Shown: positions 7,521 to 16,791 of the stretch, piece after piece
Position numbering within the stretch: the stretch's first letter is position 1
How the letters are laid out: the number at the start of each line of letters is the position of its first letter
Origin: Myxococcus xanthus
GTDB taxonomy: Bacteria > Myxococcota > Myxococcia > Myxococcales > Myxococcaceae
Assembly (NCBI RefSeq): GCF_013116825.1
Contig: NZ_JABFNS010000018.1
Coordinates: 1 to 64,000 of the forward strand
Length of the DNA stretch: 64,000 bases
Direction: 5' to 3'
Position numbers and translations under genes: made by a program
Notes under the pieces: model-generated
Databases searched by the model: none
Seen by the model: the letters and a program-made list of their open reading frames with translations, nothing else
Told to the model about the DNA's origin: nothing

Positions 7521-8804
7521 ATGCCGCCGCCCCCGGTCCGCCGAGACCCGCCGAAGCCGCCTCCCGTCAAGCCTCCGCCCGCTCCGGCGGCGACACAGCC
7601 GCCCAAGTCGAAGCGCGCGCCGGCCGCACAGAGGCCCGCCCCAGCGGCGACACAGCCGCCCAAGGACTCCTTCAAGCCTACGAGCCCCGGGACGACGCCC
7701 CCGCCGTTGCAGATGGGGCCCTACGTCCCCGGGCATGAGCCCAAGAACGACAAGCCCCAGACACAGCCAGCTCCCGCGGCCCCAAAGAAAGAGGAGCAGG
7801 AGTCGAACGGTCTCGGGAACTGGGAGACGTATCCCAAAGCGTTGGACACGAAGGTAACAGCCCGCCAGCAGCTCCAGGATGGCAAGGACCGGGTCCAGAC
7901 GTGGAAGGACAACCGAAGCGCGGGACACGGCCTCGCGAAGACATTGAAGGAGGGCGTGAAGGACAACTTCGTCAAGTCCATCGAGGGCGGCAAGAACCCC
8001 AAGGACCTGGACAATGGTCTAGGAAGGCTGGGCAAGGCCAACACGGCCCTCAAGGGTGGCGTCGGCGCCACCACCCTCATCAATGGAAAGGTGAGTGATG
8101 CCTACAAGGCCGTCGCCGCCGGGGGACTGTCGAGCAGCAATCCCGAGGAGCGCAGCGAAGCCCTGGATGCGCTTGCCGATGCGGGCAAGACCTCAACCGA
8201 GACCCTGAAGGCGGGGCTCGAGACCGCACGAGACCTCCAGAAGTACGGGAGCGCGACCCGGGCTGCCAACTTGTCCCTCAAGGCCGCCGCCCCGGACCTG
8301 GGCCTCAAGGGGCGGCTCAAGATTGCTCACAACCTCTCCATGAAGGCGTTCAACCATGCGGACGCCGGGGATGTGGGCACCGCCGAGAAGTTCGACGCGC
8401 TCAAGAAGGCCAGTCGGTCCTCCACGACGGACATCGCCGCCAAGGCGCACGGCGACAGCAACAACCAGGCACAGAAGCGGCTCAACAAGGGCATCAAGAC
8501 AGGCGCCCAAAAGACCGCGGACAACGCGTTCGACGCGGCCATCGACAAGGGTGCCAAGGCCGCAGGCGGAAAGCTGGCCAAGTTCGCGGGACGATTCGTT
8601 CCCGGCGCGAACGTCGCCATCGCCGGCTTCGACATCGCCACGGCCATCGCGACGTCCAACTCCAAGGACGCCAGCCCCGGCAAGAAGATAACGGCGTGGA
8701 CAACCGCCGCAGGCTCCGTGCTCGCAGCCACGAACATCCCGGTGGTGAGTCAGGTCGGCGCGGCCTTCTCCACGGTCTCCGACCTCGTCGGAAGCTTCTT
8801 CTAG
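7521..8804 (+). CDS. Proline-rich protein with helical C-terminal domain, possible secreted effector
   Basis: A 427-residue protein; I chose ATG 7521 because a GAGAGGA site precedes it, whereas the longer frame has none. Residues 1-75 are Pro/Ala/Lys-rich and disordered, with the unit PAPAATQPPK present twice. The remainder is Ala/Lys/Asp-rich and predicted helical, ending in a Gly/Ala-rich hydrophobic tail (VPGANVAIAGFDIATAIA, then TTAAGSVLAATNIPVVSQVG). There is no signal peptide. The gene at 8814 encodes a trigger-factor-like protein and its ribosome site overlaps this stop codon, so the two are co-expressed. A dedicated folding or secretion partner for an exported effector is my inference. 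A protein of similar design lies at 16792. Confidence 0.65.
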   Translation: MPPPPVRRDPPKPPPVKPPPAPAATQPPKSKRAPAAQRPAPAATQPPKDSFKPTSPGTTPPPLQMGPYVPGHEPKNDKPQTQPAPAAPKKEEQESNGLGNWETYPKALDTKVTARQQLQDGKDRVQTWKDNRSAGHGLAKTLKEGVKDNFVKSIEGGKNPKDLDNGLGRLGKANTALKGGVGATTLINGKVSDAYKAVAAGGLSSSNPEERSEALDALADAGKTSTETLKAGLETARDLQKYGSATRAANLSLKAAAPDLGLKGRLKIAHNLSMKAFNHADAGDVGTAEKFDALKKASRSSTTDIAAKAHGDSNNQAQKRLNKGIKTGAQKTADNAFDAAIDKGAKAAGGKLAKFAGRFVPGANVAIAGFDIATAIATSNSKDASPGKKITAWTTAAGSVLAATNIPVVSQVGAAFSTVSDLVGSFF

Positions 8805-8813
8805 GAGCCCTCC

Positions 8814-9908
8814 ATGCACACGCCTCCTGACACGTCCAATCCAGGCCAACCGCTCTCGCTCGGGGAGTTGCAGGGCATGGGGCTGTTGAACCAGGCCCCC
8901 GGAGCGATGGCCTTCCGCAATGCGACGAGCCCTCGCCTTCCGCTCCTCCGCGAGGCGCCTTCGCTCGAGGAGCTCCGGGTGAAGATGCCGGAGCTCGGGG
9001 GAATTTCGCCCGAGGCCATCCTCGATCGCTTCGCCGCGCTGTGCCGCGCGGTGGCGCCGCGCAGGGAGCGCGAACCGGGCGAAGCCGTTGACTCCGGAGA
9101 CGACGTGCTCCTGGACGTCGTCGGCTTCGCCAACGGACGGCTCATCCCGTTCTCCGCCCGCGCGGGCTGGAGGACGGAGGCCACGCCCGACCCGCTGCTC
9201 CCCGGCTTCTTCGAAGCCCTGGCGCGGGCCCGGGTTGGCGAGCCCGTAGCGGTGGACCTCGTCCTGCCCGATGACTACGCAGTGGAGCCCCTCCGTGGCG
9301 TCCCTGCTCGCTTCGACGTGAAGATGAAGGCGGCCTACCAGGTGACGCTACTGGAGGAGTCATCTCCAGAACTCTTCGCCGCGCTGGGACGCGGAGGCTC
9401 GCTCGACGAGGTCATGGAGTACATCGCCGGGGAACTCATCGCCGAGCGGGACGCGCGGTACCTGTGGGACTTCCAGGACCACGTGATGAAGGAGGTGGCT
9501 CGGCGCACGCACGTCGATGTGCCACGGAGCCTCATCGACGAAGAAATCCGCCAGCGGTGGGCCGAGGCCGAATATCCAATCCTGGTGAGCCTGAGGCTAC
9601 CGAACGAGCGGATCCGTGAAGGATTTGATGGCTGGCTGCTCGACGCCTCCACCCGGAGCGAAGTCGAGTACCGGCTGCGGCTGGCGCTTGGGCTTCGGGC
9701 CATCGCCGAAAGAGACCACATCCAGCCCGCTCGGGAGTCCGCGGAGGAGCTGTTCAGCAGCCTCGCGGAGAAAACCCAACTGAGCCATGGTGAGCTGGGG
9801 CGCCTGCTCCAGTCCGACAAGAACCTCGGCCGGAGGTTCGACACGCTGACGATGCACATGGCGGTCGTCAGTCACGTCCTGTCCAAGGCTGACGTTTCGC
9901 GGGAGTAA
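8814..9908 (+). CDS. Trigger-factor-like chaperone/PPIase-domain protein
   Basis: A 364-residue protein. Residues ~95-180 resemble the FKBP-like peptidyl-prolyl isomerase domain of trigger factor (VLLDVVGFANGRLIPFSA, then LLPGFFEALARARVGEPV). The following helical part resembles the trigger factor C-terminal arms (VDVPRSLIDEEIRQRWAE, then RLRLALGLRAIAERDHIQPA). The ribosome-binding N-terminal domain of true trigger factor is not evident; instead there are ~90 residues of unfamiliar sequence. It therefore looks like a specialised cytoplasmic chaperone rather than the housekeeping Tig. It follows the Pro-rich gene with a 9-nt gap, GGAG overlapping the previous stop, and probably acts on that product. 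Confidence 0.7.
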   Translation: MHTPPDTSNPGQPLSLGELQGMGLLNQAPGAMAFRNATSPRLPLLREAPSLEELRVKMPELGGISPEAILDRFAALCRAVAPRREREPGEAVDSGDDVLLDVVGFANGRLIPFSARAGWRTEATPDPLLPGFFEALARARVGEPVAVDLVLPDDYAVEPLRGVPARFDVKMKAAYQVTLLEESSPELFAALGRGGSLDEVMEYIAGELIAERDARYLWDFQDHVMKEVARRTHVDVPRSLIDEEIRQRWAEAEYPILVSLRLPNERIREGFDGWLLDASTRSEVEYRLRLALGLRAIAERDHIQPARESAEELFSSLAEKTQLSHGELGRLLQSDKNLGRRFDTLTMHMAVVSHVLSKADVSRE

Positions 9909-10291
9909 TGGCAAGGCCATGGGCCTGCGTTCATAGGGAGAAGGCGCTCGGCCCGAAGAAAGGGGGCAGCTCAATCCATGCCGAGCGACAACCTGCAAAG
10001 GAAAATTTGATTGTCCTTTGCCGAACACCCTGAACCACGCAGCGACAAGGCAGGAATTCGACCACGCTGGACTCACGGAGCGTCGAGAGCCTCTCTTGCA
10101 AATCAAGAATTGAGTGAGGTCCATCTCCGCGCCGTCGCGAGTCCACGCAGTCCTGCCCGTGCAATCGAGGGCAAAGAGGGAATGGGGCGGCCTGCGTCCC
10201 TGAATTTCCTGGAGACCTGCCTGCACGCACAATCGCGCTCCCGAGCTCTGCTATGTTCGGGAAGCCGAATCGCGTTGCGGAGTCTTCACCC
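9909..10291. other. Intergenic region before the kinase operon
   Basis: About 380 bp without a gene. A perfect 8-bp inverted repeat with an 11-nt spacer, GCAAAGGA (9995-10002) and TCCTTTGC (10014-10021), sits 86 bp after the preceding stop and may end that transcript or act as an operator. The rest presumably holds the kinase promoter; I see no clear consensus. Confidence 0.5.
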
Positions 10292-13200
10292 ATGCAGTCG
10301 TGCCCCCAGGAAACGACGCTGACGGACTTGATTGCCGGGCTGCTTTCCGAGGCGCACCGGGCCCAAGTCCTGGCACACGTCGAGACCTGTGCCGACTGTC
10401 GGTGGACACTGGCAGCCGGAGTGGGCACTCAAGCGCCATCCAGCGCTCCGACAGCCCCTGGGGAGGCGAATTCCCAGCCATTGCTGCTTGGCGCCAGGCT
10501 CTCCCGGTATGTGGTGCGAGAGTGTCTCGGCGCTGGCGCCATGGGCATCGTGTACGCGGCGGATGACCTAGAGCTCGGTCGCCGTGTGGCCCTCAAGATG
10601 TTGCGCCCCAAGGGAAGCCAGCGAGAGGAGCTGCAGCAGCGGCTGCTGCGCGAAGCCCAGGCGCTGGCCCGGCTCTCACACCCCAATGTCGTCACCCTCT
10701 ATGACGTGGGCGCCTACGGAGACGGTGTCTTCCTGACCATGGAGCTGGTGGAGGGCACCACCCTGGCGGAGTGGATGAAGGAGCCTCGTCCCTGGAAGGA
10801 GGTGCTCCGGGTCTTCCTTGAAGCCGGCAAGGGACTGGCCGCCGCGCACGCCGCGGGACTGGTGCACCGCGACTTCAAACCCGCCAACGCCCTCATTGGA
10901 AAGGACGGGCGGGTCTTCGTGACGGACTTCGGCATCGCCCGGCTCCTCCACCAGGAAGAGGGCGCGTCGCACCAGGAGCCCATGGAGGCCCCTGTCACTC
11001 CCACGGGTCGCCTCACCCGGACGGGCCAGGTGTTGGGCACGCCCGCCTACATCGCCCCGGAGCTGGTGCGAGGTCAGCGCGCGGATGCCCGCTCCGACGA
11101 GTTCAGCTTCTGCGTGGCGCTCCACGAGGCCCTCTTTGGGGCGCGCCCTTTCCAAGGGGAGACGATGCAGGAGCTGGTCCTGGCCGCGCAGCAAGGGAGG
11201 ATGAGCCCTCCGAAGCGCGAGGTGAAGGTCCCGGCCCGGGTTCGACGCGCCATCTTCCGGGGGCTCAGCCCGAAGCCCGAGGATCGCTTCCCCACCATGC
11301 AGTCACTGCTGGCGGCCCTCGCTCCGCCGCCGCACCGGAGGCTTGTGCCGCTTCTCGTCACGACGACCGTGGCCGGAGCCATGGGCATCCTCGCGGCCTA
11401 CGGGATGACGGCGCAGCGGCGCGATGACGGCTGTGCGCGGGAAGCGGAGAAGCTCGCGGTGGCATGGAGCCCCGCGCGGCGCGAACGGGTCCGCACAGCC
11501 TTCCTCGCCACCGGCATGACCTACGCCCCCCAGGCCTGGAAGCAGTTCTCGACGGTGATGGACGCCCACACCGCGCAATGGCAGGCGCTCCGCACGGAGG
11601 CCTGCCTGGCCGCAACGGGCGACACCGCGGACCAGGCCAGGCAGACCGCCGCGTGCCTCGATGCGCGGCTCTGGCAGATCGCCGCCGTCACGGAGGTGCT
11701 GGAAAAGGCGGACGCTCAGACGGTTCAGAACGCGCGCCAACTGGCGGCCTCCCTGGAGGGGCTCGTCGGATGCCGCGATACCCCCGGACTCACCAGCCGC
11801 CCCCAGCCGCCCGACAACCTCCGCTCCCGCGTTCATGCGGCGCGGAACAAGCTGGCTCAGGTCCGGGCCCACCTCGTGTCACACCGGTTCACCGACGGCC
11901 TCGCGGTGACGTCAGCCCTGCTCGAAGAGCAGAAGGGGCTCGGCTACAAGCCGCTGGAGGCGGAGGTATTCCTGGCCCACGGCACCGTCCTCGGGGGCCT
12001 CAACAAACCGAAGGAAGCGGAGGCCTTCTTCTACCAGGCCCTGTGGGCTGCCGAGGCCGCGCGCGACGACGAGACGGTGGCACGGGCGTGGCTGGAGCTC
12101 ATCTGGGCGGTGGGCGAGGAGCAGTCCCGCCCCGACGAAGCGGAGAAGCTCATCCGGCACGCCCGGGCCGCCGTCGAGCGGCTGGGGCGGGAGCGCTTCC
12201 CGGACATCACGACGGAACTGCACACGCGCCTGTCGTCACTGCGAGAGGCGTACGGCCAGCTCGCAGAAGCGGAGCAGGAGGCGCACCAGGGCCTGGAGTT
12301 CTCGCGGAGGAGGAATCCCCCGGACAGCCTCCGCACGCCCAACCTCATCCACCAGTTGGGACGCATCCGCTTCGGCCAAGGCCGCCACGAAGACGCGCTG
12401 AAGCTCCACCGCGAGGCCCTGGCACTGCGCGAGCGCATCCTTGGCGCTGACAATCCGGCCCTCGTGACTTCCTACAACCGGGTCGCCACTGCTTCGCTGG
12501 AGGTGGGCCGGTACGCCGAGGCTGTCAGCGCCTGGCGCAAGGCCCTGGCCCTTCAGGAGGCATCCTCCGACCCAGAGACCACCCCCATGGGGACGGTTCT
12601 GCTGAACCTCGCCGTGGTCTCGCGCGTCGCGGGTCGACTGGAGGAGGCACGCTCCATGGCTGAGCGGGCGCGCGCCATCTTCGAGCGAGCCCGGGGCCCC
12701 CACCACGTCACCGTCATCTTCGCGCTCTCAGCGCTGGCAGACATCTCCAGTGACGCGGGCCAGGGAGACGAGGCGCTGGGCCTCGCCACCGAGGCGCTGG
12801 AGCGCGTCCAGCGTTCACTGGGCCCGGACACGCCACGCGCCGCCCTGCCGCTGACCATCCGGGGACAGGTGTACTTGAAGGCGGGCCGCCATGCCGAGGC
12901 ACGACGCGACCTGCTGGACGCGCTCCAGCGGCTCGAGAAGGAACATGGCCCGGAGGGCGGGAAGACGGTCACCGTGCTGCTTCCCCTCGCCGAGCTCGCC
13001 CTGGCGACCCGGGCTTCGAAGGAGGCGCTCGCGTACTGCGAGCGGGCGAGGAAGGTCACCGAGAAGGCGGGTGGCGCGGAGTCCCCGGACGGCGCCAGCG
13101 CCCTTGCCTGCGCTGGGGAGGTGCATCTGGCGCTGGGCACCTCGGCGGAGGCGGTCCCCCTGCTCGAGCGCGCCCGGCGCATCCAAACCCAATGGGGCGA

Positions 13201-13399
13201 AGTCAAAGACGCGCAGGTCGCCGGGAAGACCGCCTTCCTTCTGGCCCGGGCGCTCATGGAAACGCGCGCTTCCCCGGAGCGGGCACGAGCGCTCGCGCTG
13301 GCAGAGGAGGCCCGGACCCGGCTGGAGTCCGTGGGGGTCCGGGGCCAGTCCGAGCTCCAGACGGTGCTGGCCTGGCAACGGCGTGAGGTGAACCGATGA
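10292..13399 (+). CDS. Zinc-finger Ser/Thr protein kinase with C-terminal TPR array
   Basis: A 1035-residue membrane kinase; ATG 10292 is preferred to the upstream in-frame ATG 10253. The first ~35 residues carry an anti-sigma-type zinc finger (HVETCADC). The Hanks-type kinase domain spans about residues 70-340: glycine loop CLGAGAMGIVYAA, lysine in RVALKML, catalytic loop VHRDFKPANAL and DFG in VTDFGIARLL; the kinase should be active. One transmembrane segment follows (LVPLLVTTTVAGAMGILAAY), then ~650 residues of TPR-like helical repeats, presumably outside the cytoplasm. The stop overlaps the next start (ATGA), coupling it to the Myxococcales-type sigma factor, a pairing typical of myxobacteria. 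Confidence 0.95.
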   Translation: MQSCPQETTLTDLIAGLLSEAHRAQVLAHVETCADCRWTLAAGVGTQAPSSAPTAPGEANSQPLLLGARLSRYVVRECLGAGAMGIVYAADDLELGRRVALKMLRPKGSQREELQQRLLREAQALARLSHPNVVTLYDVGAYGDGVFLTMELVEGTTLAEWMKEPRPWKEVLRVFLEAGKGLAAAHAAGLVHRDFKPANALIGKDGRVFVTDFGIARLLHQEEGASHQEPMEAPVTPTGRLTRTGQVLGTPAYIAPELVRGQRADARSDEFSFCVALHEALFGARPFQGETMQELVLAAQQGRMSPPKREVKVPARVRRAIFRGLSPKPEDRFPTMQSLLAALAPPPHRRLVPLLVTTTVAGAMGILAAYGMTAQRRDDGCAREAEKLAVAWSPARRERVRTAFLATGMTYAPQAWKQFSTVMDAHTAQWQALRTEACLAATGDTADQARQTAACLDARLWQIAAVTEVLEKADAQTVQNARQLAASLEGLVGCRDTPGLTSRPQPPDNLRSRVHAARNKLAQVRAHLVSHRFTDGLAVTSALLEEQKGLGYKPLEAEVFLAHGTVLGGLNKPKEAEAFFYQALWAAEAARDDETVARAWLELIWAVGEEQSRPDEAEKLIRHARAAVERLGRERFPDITTELHTRLSSLREAYGQLAEAEQEAHQGLEFSRRRNPPDSLRTPNLIHQLGRIRFGQGRHEDALKLHREALALRERILGADNPALVTSYNRVATASLEVGRYAEAVSAWRKALALQEASSDPETTPMGTVLLNLAVVSRVAGRLEEARSMAERARAIFERARGPHHVTVIFALSALADISSDAGQGDEALGLATEALERVQRSLGPDTPRAALPLTIRGQVYLKAGRHAEARRDLLDALQRLEKEHGPEGGKTVTVLLPLAELALATRASKEALAYCERARKVTEKAGGAESPDGASALACAGEVHLALGTSAEAVPLLERARRIQTQWGEVKDAQVAGKTAFLLARALMETRASPERARALALAEEARTRLESVGVRGQSELQTVLAWQRREVNR

Positions 13400-14289
13400 G
13401 CGACGAACAGCGAACAGGCTCCCTGGCGGCGCTGCTGCGGGCATATGTGTCTCCGGAGCAACGGGCGGAGCTGGAGGCCGAGGAGGGATTCGAGGCGCTG
13501 CTGGACAGACACGTCGAAGCAGCACGGACCCAGTGGCCCGCGTTGTCACTCCCGGCGGAGACCTTCGTGCGGCACCTGGCCCGGCACCTGCCTGTGGGAA
13601 GGGCCGCGGAGGTGATGCGCATCCTCCAAGGTCCCGACCTGTATCTCGCGTGCGCCTGCACCTCCGGGGACCCGGCGGCCCTCAAGGGCTTCGAACAACA
13701 CATCCTCCGGCATGTCCCTGCCCGGCTCGGGAAGGTGTCGCCGCCCCTGGTGGAGGAAGTGCTGCAGATGCTGCGCGAGCGGCTGCTCGTGGGCAGCAGC
13801 AACACGCCACCGAGGATTGCGAGCTATGGGGGGCGAGGGCCCCTGCGGACCTGGGTGAGCATCATCGCCGCGCGCATCGCCTCGGAGTTGATGGGCCAGG
13901 ACGAGCGCCATCAGCTCGTCGCGGAGCCTCCCGAGGAGCTCGCGCGGATGCTGGCCCCGAGCGACCCCGAGTACGCGCTGCTGCGCGAAGATGCGCGCCA
14001 GCTCCTCGTCGAGTCGCTCCGAAAAGCGGTGGCGGTGCTCTCCGAGCAGGAGCGGACCCTGCTGCGCTTGCACCATTTCCATGGGTTCACGATGGACCGG
14101 CTGACGCTCATGTACGGCGGCTCGCGCTCCGGCGTCGCGCGCAAGGTCGCCGATGCCCGCGAGCAGCTGCTCGAGCGCGTTCGCATGGAGCTCGCACCGA
14201 GGATGAAGCAGGACCAACTCGCCCTGGAGAGCCTCCTGGGACTGGTCAGCAGCCGACTGGATATCAGCCTCCTGGGCTTGCTGGACTGA
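13396..14289 (+). CDS. Myxococcales-family sigma-70-like factor
   Basis: A 297-residue protein resembling the Myxococcales-specific sigma-70 subfamily (TIGR03001 type). The middle contains a divergent region-2-like segment (RGPLRTWVSIIAARIASELM). The C-terminal region-4 HTH is clearer: LSEQERTLLRLHHFHGFTMD, then LMYGGSRSGVARKVADARE. Its start is inside the kinase stop (ATGA), so the pair is co-translated; phosphorylation or zinc-finger binding by the kinase could control the factor, which is inference. It would direct RNA polymerase to an unknown regulon, possibly the flanking genes. Confidence 0.85.
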   Translation: MSDEQRTGSLAALLRAYVSPEQRAELEAEEGFEALLDRHVEAARTQWPALSLPAETFVRHLARHLPVGRAAEVMRILQGPDLYLACACTSGDPAALKGFEQHILRHVPARLGKVSPPLVEEVLQMLRERLLVGSSNTPPRIASYGGRGPLRTWVSIIAARIASELMGQDERHQLVAEPPEELARMLAPSDPEYALLREDARQLLVESLRKAVAVLSEQERTLLRLHHFHGFTMDRLTLMYGGSRSGVARKVADAREQLLERVRMELAPRMKQDQLALESLLGLVSSRLDISLLGLLD

Positions 14290-14310
14290 AGCCCTTGGCG
14301 CCCCTCTGCC

Positions 14311-14369
14311 GTCGGGCGCCCGACTGCTGGCACTGCTGACGCACCGGCGCCCTGCCGACTTGCCAGGGC
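14311..14369 (+). terminator. Hairpins after the sigma-factor gene
   Basis: A perfect palindrome GTCGGGCGCCCGAC (14311-14324) and a second hairpin GCCCTG/CAGGGC (14349-14369) follow the sigma-factor stop. They probably end the kinase-sigma transcript; there is no T-run. Confidence 0.45.
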
Positions 14370-14394
14370 AACGCCGCCATCAGCGTCGTCTCCG

Positions 14395-14454
14395 GAGATT
14401 TTTTGGGACGTCGGTGGGCCACCTCCCTCTTTCTCTTCGATTACAGGGGCAGAC
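14395..14454. repeat. Diverged intergenic element, copy 2 of 2
   Basis: It begins GAGATTTTTTGGGACG and matches the element at 7392-7450 over ~60 bp with scattered differences. It lies 120 bp before the next start codon. Confidence 0.5.
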
Positions 14455-14573
14455 ACGCATCGACTCGCGCAGGGCGTACGCACGTCGGGCATGCCTCATG
14501 CCCGGCCTCCAATCACGTCCCCGGTGACGTCGAAGCACTAAACGAAGTCGGACGCCATGCGCGAGAGGACGCC

Positions 14574-15428
14574 ATGCATCCTTCCATCTACGACGATGCA
14601 AGAGTCGTCTTGTCGAGCGGCCTGTCGCGACATGACACCTGCGTCTGGCTTTTGTGCCTCGGGCTCTCCCTTCTCCCCTTGAGCGCCCGAGGCGACGTCT
14701 CCCCAGACGTGCACCGCTGTGCGGTAGTCATCCACCAATTGATAGGGGACCTCGAGTACGAACGAGCGCTGGAGCAGGTTGTCCACGGCAAGGCGATGTC
14801 GAAGAGGCCTGAGGATCAGGTCGTGATGTCGCTCTACGAGGGCGTCATCATGGTGGAGTTGAGTGGGCGGTTGAGCGACGCCGAAGCTACCTTCAAGGCG
14901 GCCCTCTTCTTGAACCCCGCTGCAAAGTTGCCGCTGCTTGTCTCACCCAAGCTGAAGCAGCACTTCGAATCGGTGCGCCAGGATGTCCTGAGCGAGCTGG
15001 CCGCGCGAGGAGTCGCTCGTGAGCCCCTGAAGATGGAGGCCCCCACAGAGGCACAGCGGGTTCAGGCGCCACGAGGGCCGCTTCCCGCAGTAGCCGGCTC
15101 GCACTCCGCATTGAGAGACCGAGCGCTCATCCCCGCGGTGGCGGGAGGAGCCCTCGTCGTCACAGCGGGCGTCTTCTGGGGATTGGCGGAGGGAAAGAAG
15201 TCGAAGCTGGCGCACAAGGCGCAGCACATCGGCTCACAGGCCGAGGCCAGGAACCTGGCCAGCAGCGCGCGCGGGCTGCAGACAGTCTCCGTGGGGTTGC
15301 TGGTGGGAGGTCTGGTGGGGCTGGGCGCCGCCACGGGAATGTACCTGCTGGGGTCGCCAGAGGAGCAAGGCTCCCTACAATTCGGGACGAATGGGTCGTC
15401 CGCGTTCGTGTCTGGAAGGTGGCCATGA
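14574..15428 (+). CDS. Membrane protein with N-terminal periplasmic TPR-like region
   Basis: A 284-residue protein; ATG 14574 is preceded by GAGAGGA, so the longer frame is rejected. Residues ~20-40 are a signal sequence (CVWLLCLGLSLLPLSARG). The next ~110 residues are helical and resemble the myxobacterial exported TPR-like proteins often found beside Ser/Thr kinases (DLEYERALEQVV, then SDAEATFKAALFLNPAAKLP). Two hydrophobic segments follow (LIPAVAGGALVVTAGVFWGLA and VGLLVGGLVGLGAATGMYLL). The stop codon overlaps the Kelch lipoprotein start (ATGA). No enzymatic motif is seen; a scaffold or sensor role in the envelope linked to the kinase cassette is an inference. Confidence 0.75.
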   Translation: MHPSIYDDARVVLSSGLSRHDTCVWLLCLGLSLLPLSARGDVSPDVHRCAVVIHQLIGDLEYERALEQVVHGKAMSKRPEDQVVMSLYEGVIMVELSGRLSDAEATFKAALFLNPAAKLPLLVSPKLKQHFESVRQDVLSELAARGVAREPLKMEAPTEAQRVQAPRGPLPAVAGSHSALRDRALIPAVAGGALVVTAGVFWGLAEGKKSKLAHKAQHIGSQAEARNLASSARGLQTVSVGLLVGGLVGLGAATGMYLLGSPEEQGSLQFGTNGSSAFVSGRWP

Positions 15429-16720
15429 AGCCCCTGCGTCGCTCGACAGCCCTTGGATTGCTGGTGCTCAGCGTCCATCTCGCTGCTTGCCTCGACGTCG
15501 ACGAGGCGGTGGACCAATTCTGCAACAGCAAACCTGGCGCATGCCTGGATGACGCATCGGATGCGGGCCCTGATGGCAACGGCAGCCTGGATGGAGGTAA
15601 CGATGGAGGTGGGCCGCACGGCGGAGGGGACGGCGGTTCCGACGCAGGCACTGACGGCGGACCTCCGGATGGCGGGCGCGAATCGCCGGGGTGGAAGTCG
15701 GTGGCACCGATGCAGACGCGGCGCACAGGGCATACGGCCACGAAACTGGAAAATGGTCGAGTGCTCGTCGTTGGTGGGAGCAGCGCAGGCAACACCCCCA
15801 CGAACACCACCGAGCTCTACACCGTCTCATCAAACAGTTGGAGTCCTGGGCCAGACCTCGGGACGGCGCGCATGGACCACACCGCCACCCTTCTACCGAA
15901 CGGAAAAGTACTGGTGGTCGGTGGCCGGGGCCCTGGAGGTGGCGCGCTGAACAGCGCCGAAATCTACGATGCGGATGCGAATGAGTGGACTCCTGCCAGT
16001 CCCATCCCACTTGGAGCACGCGCCAGCCATGCCGCCGTCCTGCTTCCCTCGAGAGAGGTGCTGGTGGCGGGTGGCGGGAACTCGCATCTCGACGGGCTGA
16101 ACACCTCCGCGCTCTATCACCCGGACACCGACTCCTGGACAGATGCTGGGAGCTTGAATGTCAAACGCAACGTCCTGACACTCACCCTCCTGGAAGTGGG
16201 CGTGGTGGTGGCCATTGGTGGCTTCAATGCTGCTGGAGCGGAGACGACGGCCGAGGTCTACGACTCGAATCAACCCGAGGCCGGATGGCGACCCCTCCTG
16301 GCGCAGATGGAATATGGGCGCCACGGACACGCCTCCACGCTGCTGCCTTCTGGAAGAATTTTGGTTACCGGCTCCCTCGAGGGTTCACCTGGGAGGGTCC
16401 TCAAGGCAGCAGAACTCTTTCATTGGAGCAGCACTTCGTGGACGCACGAGACAGAAATGATGGAAGCCCGTTCCTTTCACACGGCGACCGCATTGCCCTC
16501 AGGCGAGGTGCTGATTGCGGGCGGGTATTCCAGCCCCTACGCAATGCCACGTGCCTCCGCGGAGATATTCCGGCGCGATGGTTCCTGGGAGTTCATCGCC
16601 CCCATGTCATCGGCGCGCGTCAATCACACTGCCACATGGCTGGAATCAGGGAGTGTGCTCATCATCGGGGGTACCGACGGCAGTGCCGTACTGAACACCG
16701 CCGAGCGGTATGTCCCCTGA
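15425..16720 (+). CDS. Kelch-repeat beta-propeller lipoprotein
   Basis: A 431-residue protein with a lipoprotein signal (MKPLRRSTALGLLVLSVHLAAC, lipobox LAAC). An Asp/Gly-rich linker of ~50 residues follows, as in many myxobacterial lipoproteins. From ~residue 95 there are about six Kelch-type repeats with the signature HTAT-LPNGKVLVVGG and a conserved Trp in each blade, giving a six-bladed propeller. It should be lipid-anchored in the envelope and act as a binding module. Its start lies within the stop of the preceding gene, so they are coupled. Confidence 0.9.
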   Translation: MKPLRRSTALGLLVLSVHLAACLDVDEAVDQFCNSKPGACLDDASDAGPDGNGSLDGGNDGGGPHGGGDGGSDAGTDGGPPDGGRESPGWKSVAPMQTRRTGHTATKLENGRVLVVGGSSAGNTPTNTTELYTVSSNSWSPGPDLGTARMDHTATLLPNGKVLVVGGRGPGGGALNSAEIYDADANEWTPASPIPLGARASHAAVLLPSREVLVAGGGNSHLDGLNTSALYHPDTDSWTDAGSLNVKRNVLTLTLLEVGVVVAIGGFNAAGAETTAEVYDSNQPEAGWRPLLAQMEYGRHGHASTLLPSGRILVTGSLEGSPGRVLKAAELFHWSSTSWTHETEMMEARSFHTATALPSGEVLIAGGYSSPYAMPRASAEIFRRDGSWEFIAPMSSARVNHTATWLESGSVLIIGGTDGSAVLNTAERYVP

Positions 16721-16723
16721 CGC

Positions 16724-16753
16724 CTGTGCCTGGCTCGTATTCGGTCGCTGCGT
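16724..16753. repeat. Short intergenic repeat, copy 2 of 3
   Basis: It contains TATTCGGTCGCTGCGT directly after the Kelch gene stop, matching the copy at 2718-2747; the copy at 26212-26242 is similar and also directly follows a stop codon. Confidence 0.5.
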
Positions 16754-16791
16754 AGTGAGCTTCAAAGAACCCGCTGCCTCGGAGTCATCCC

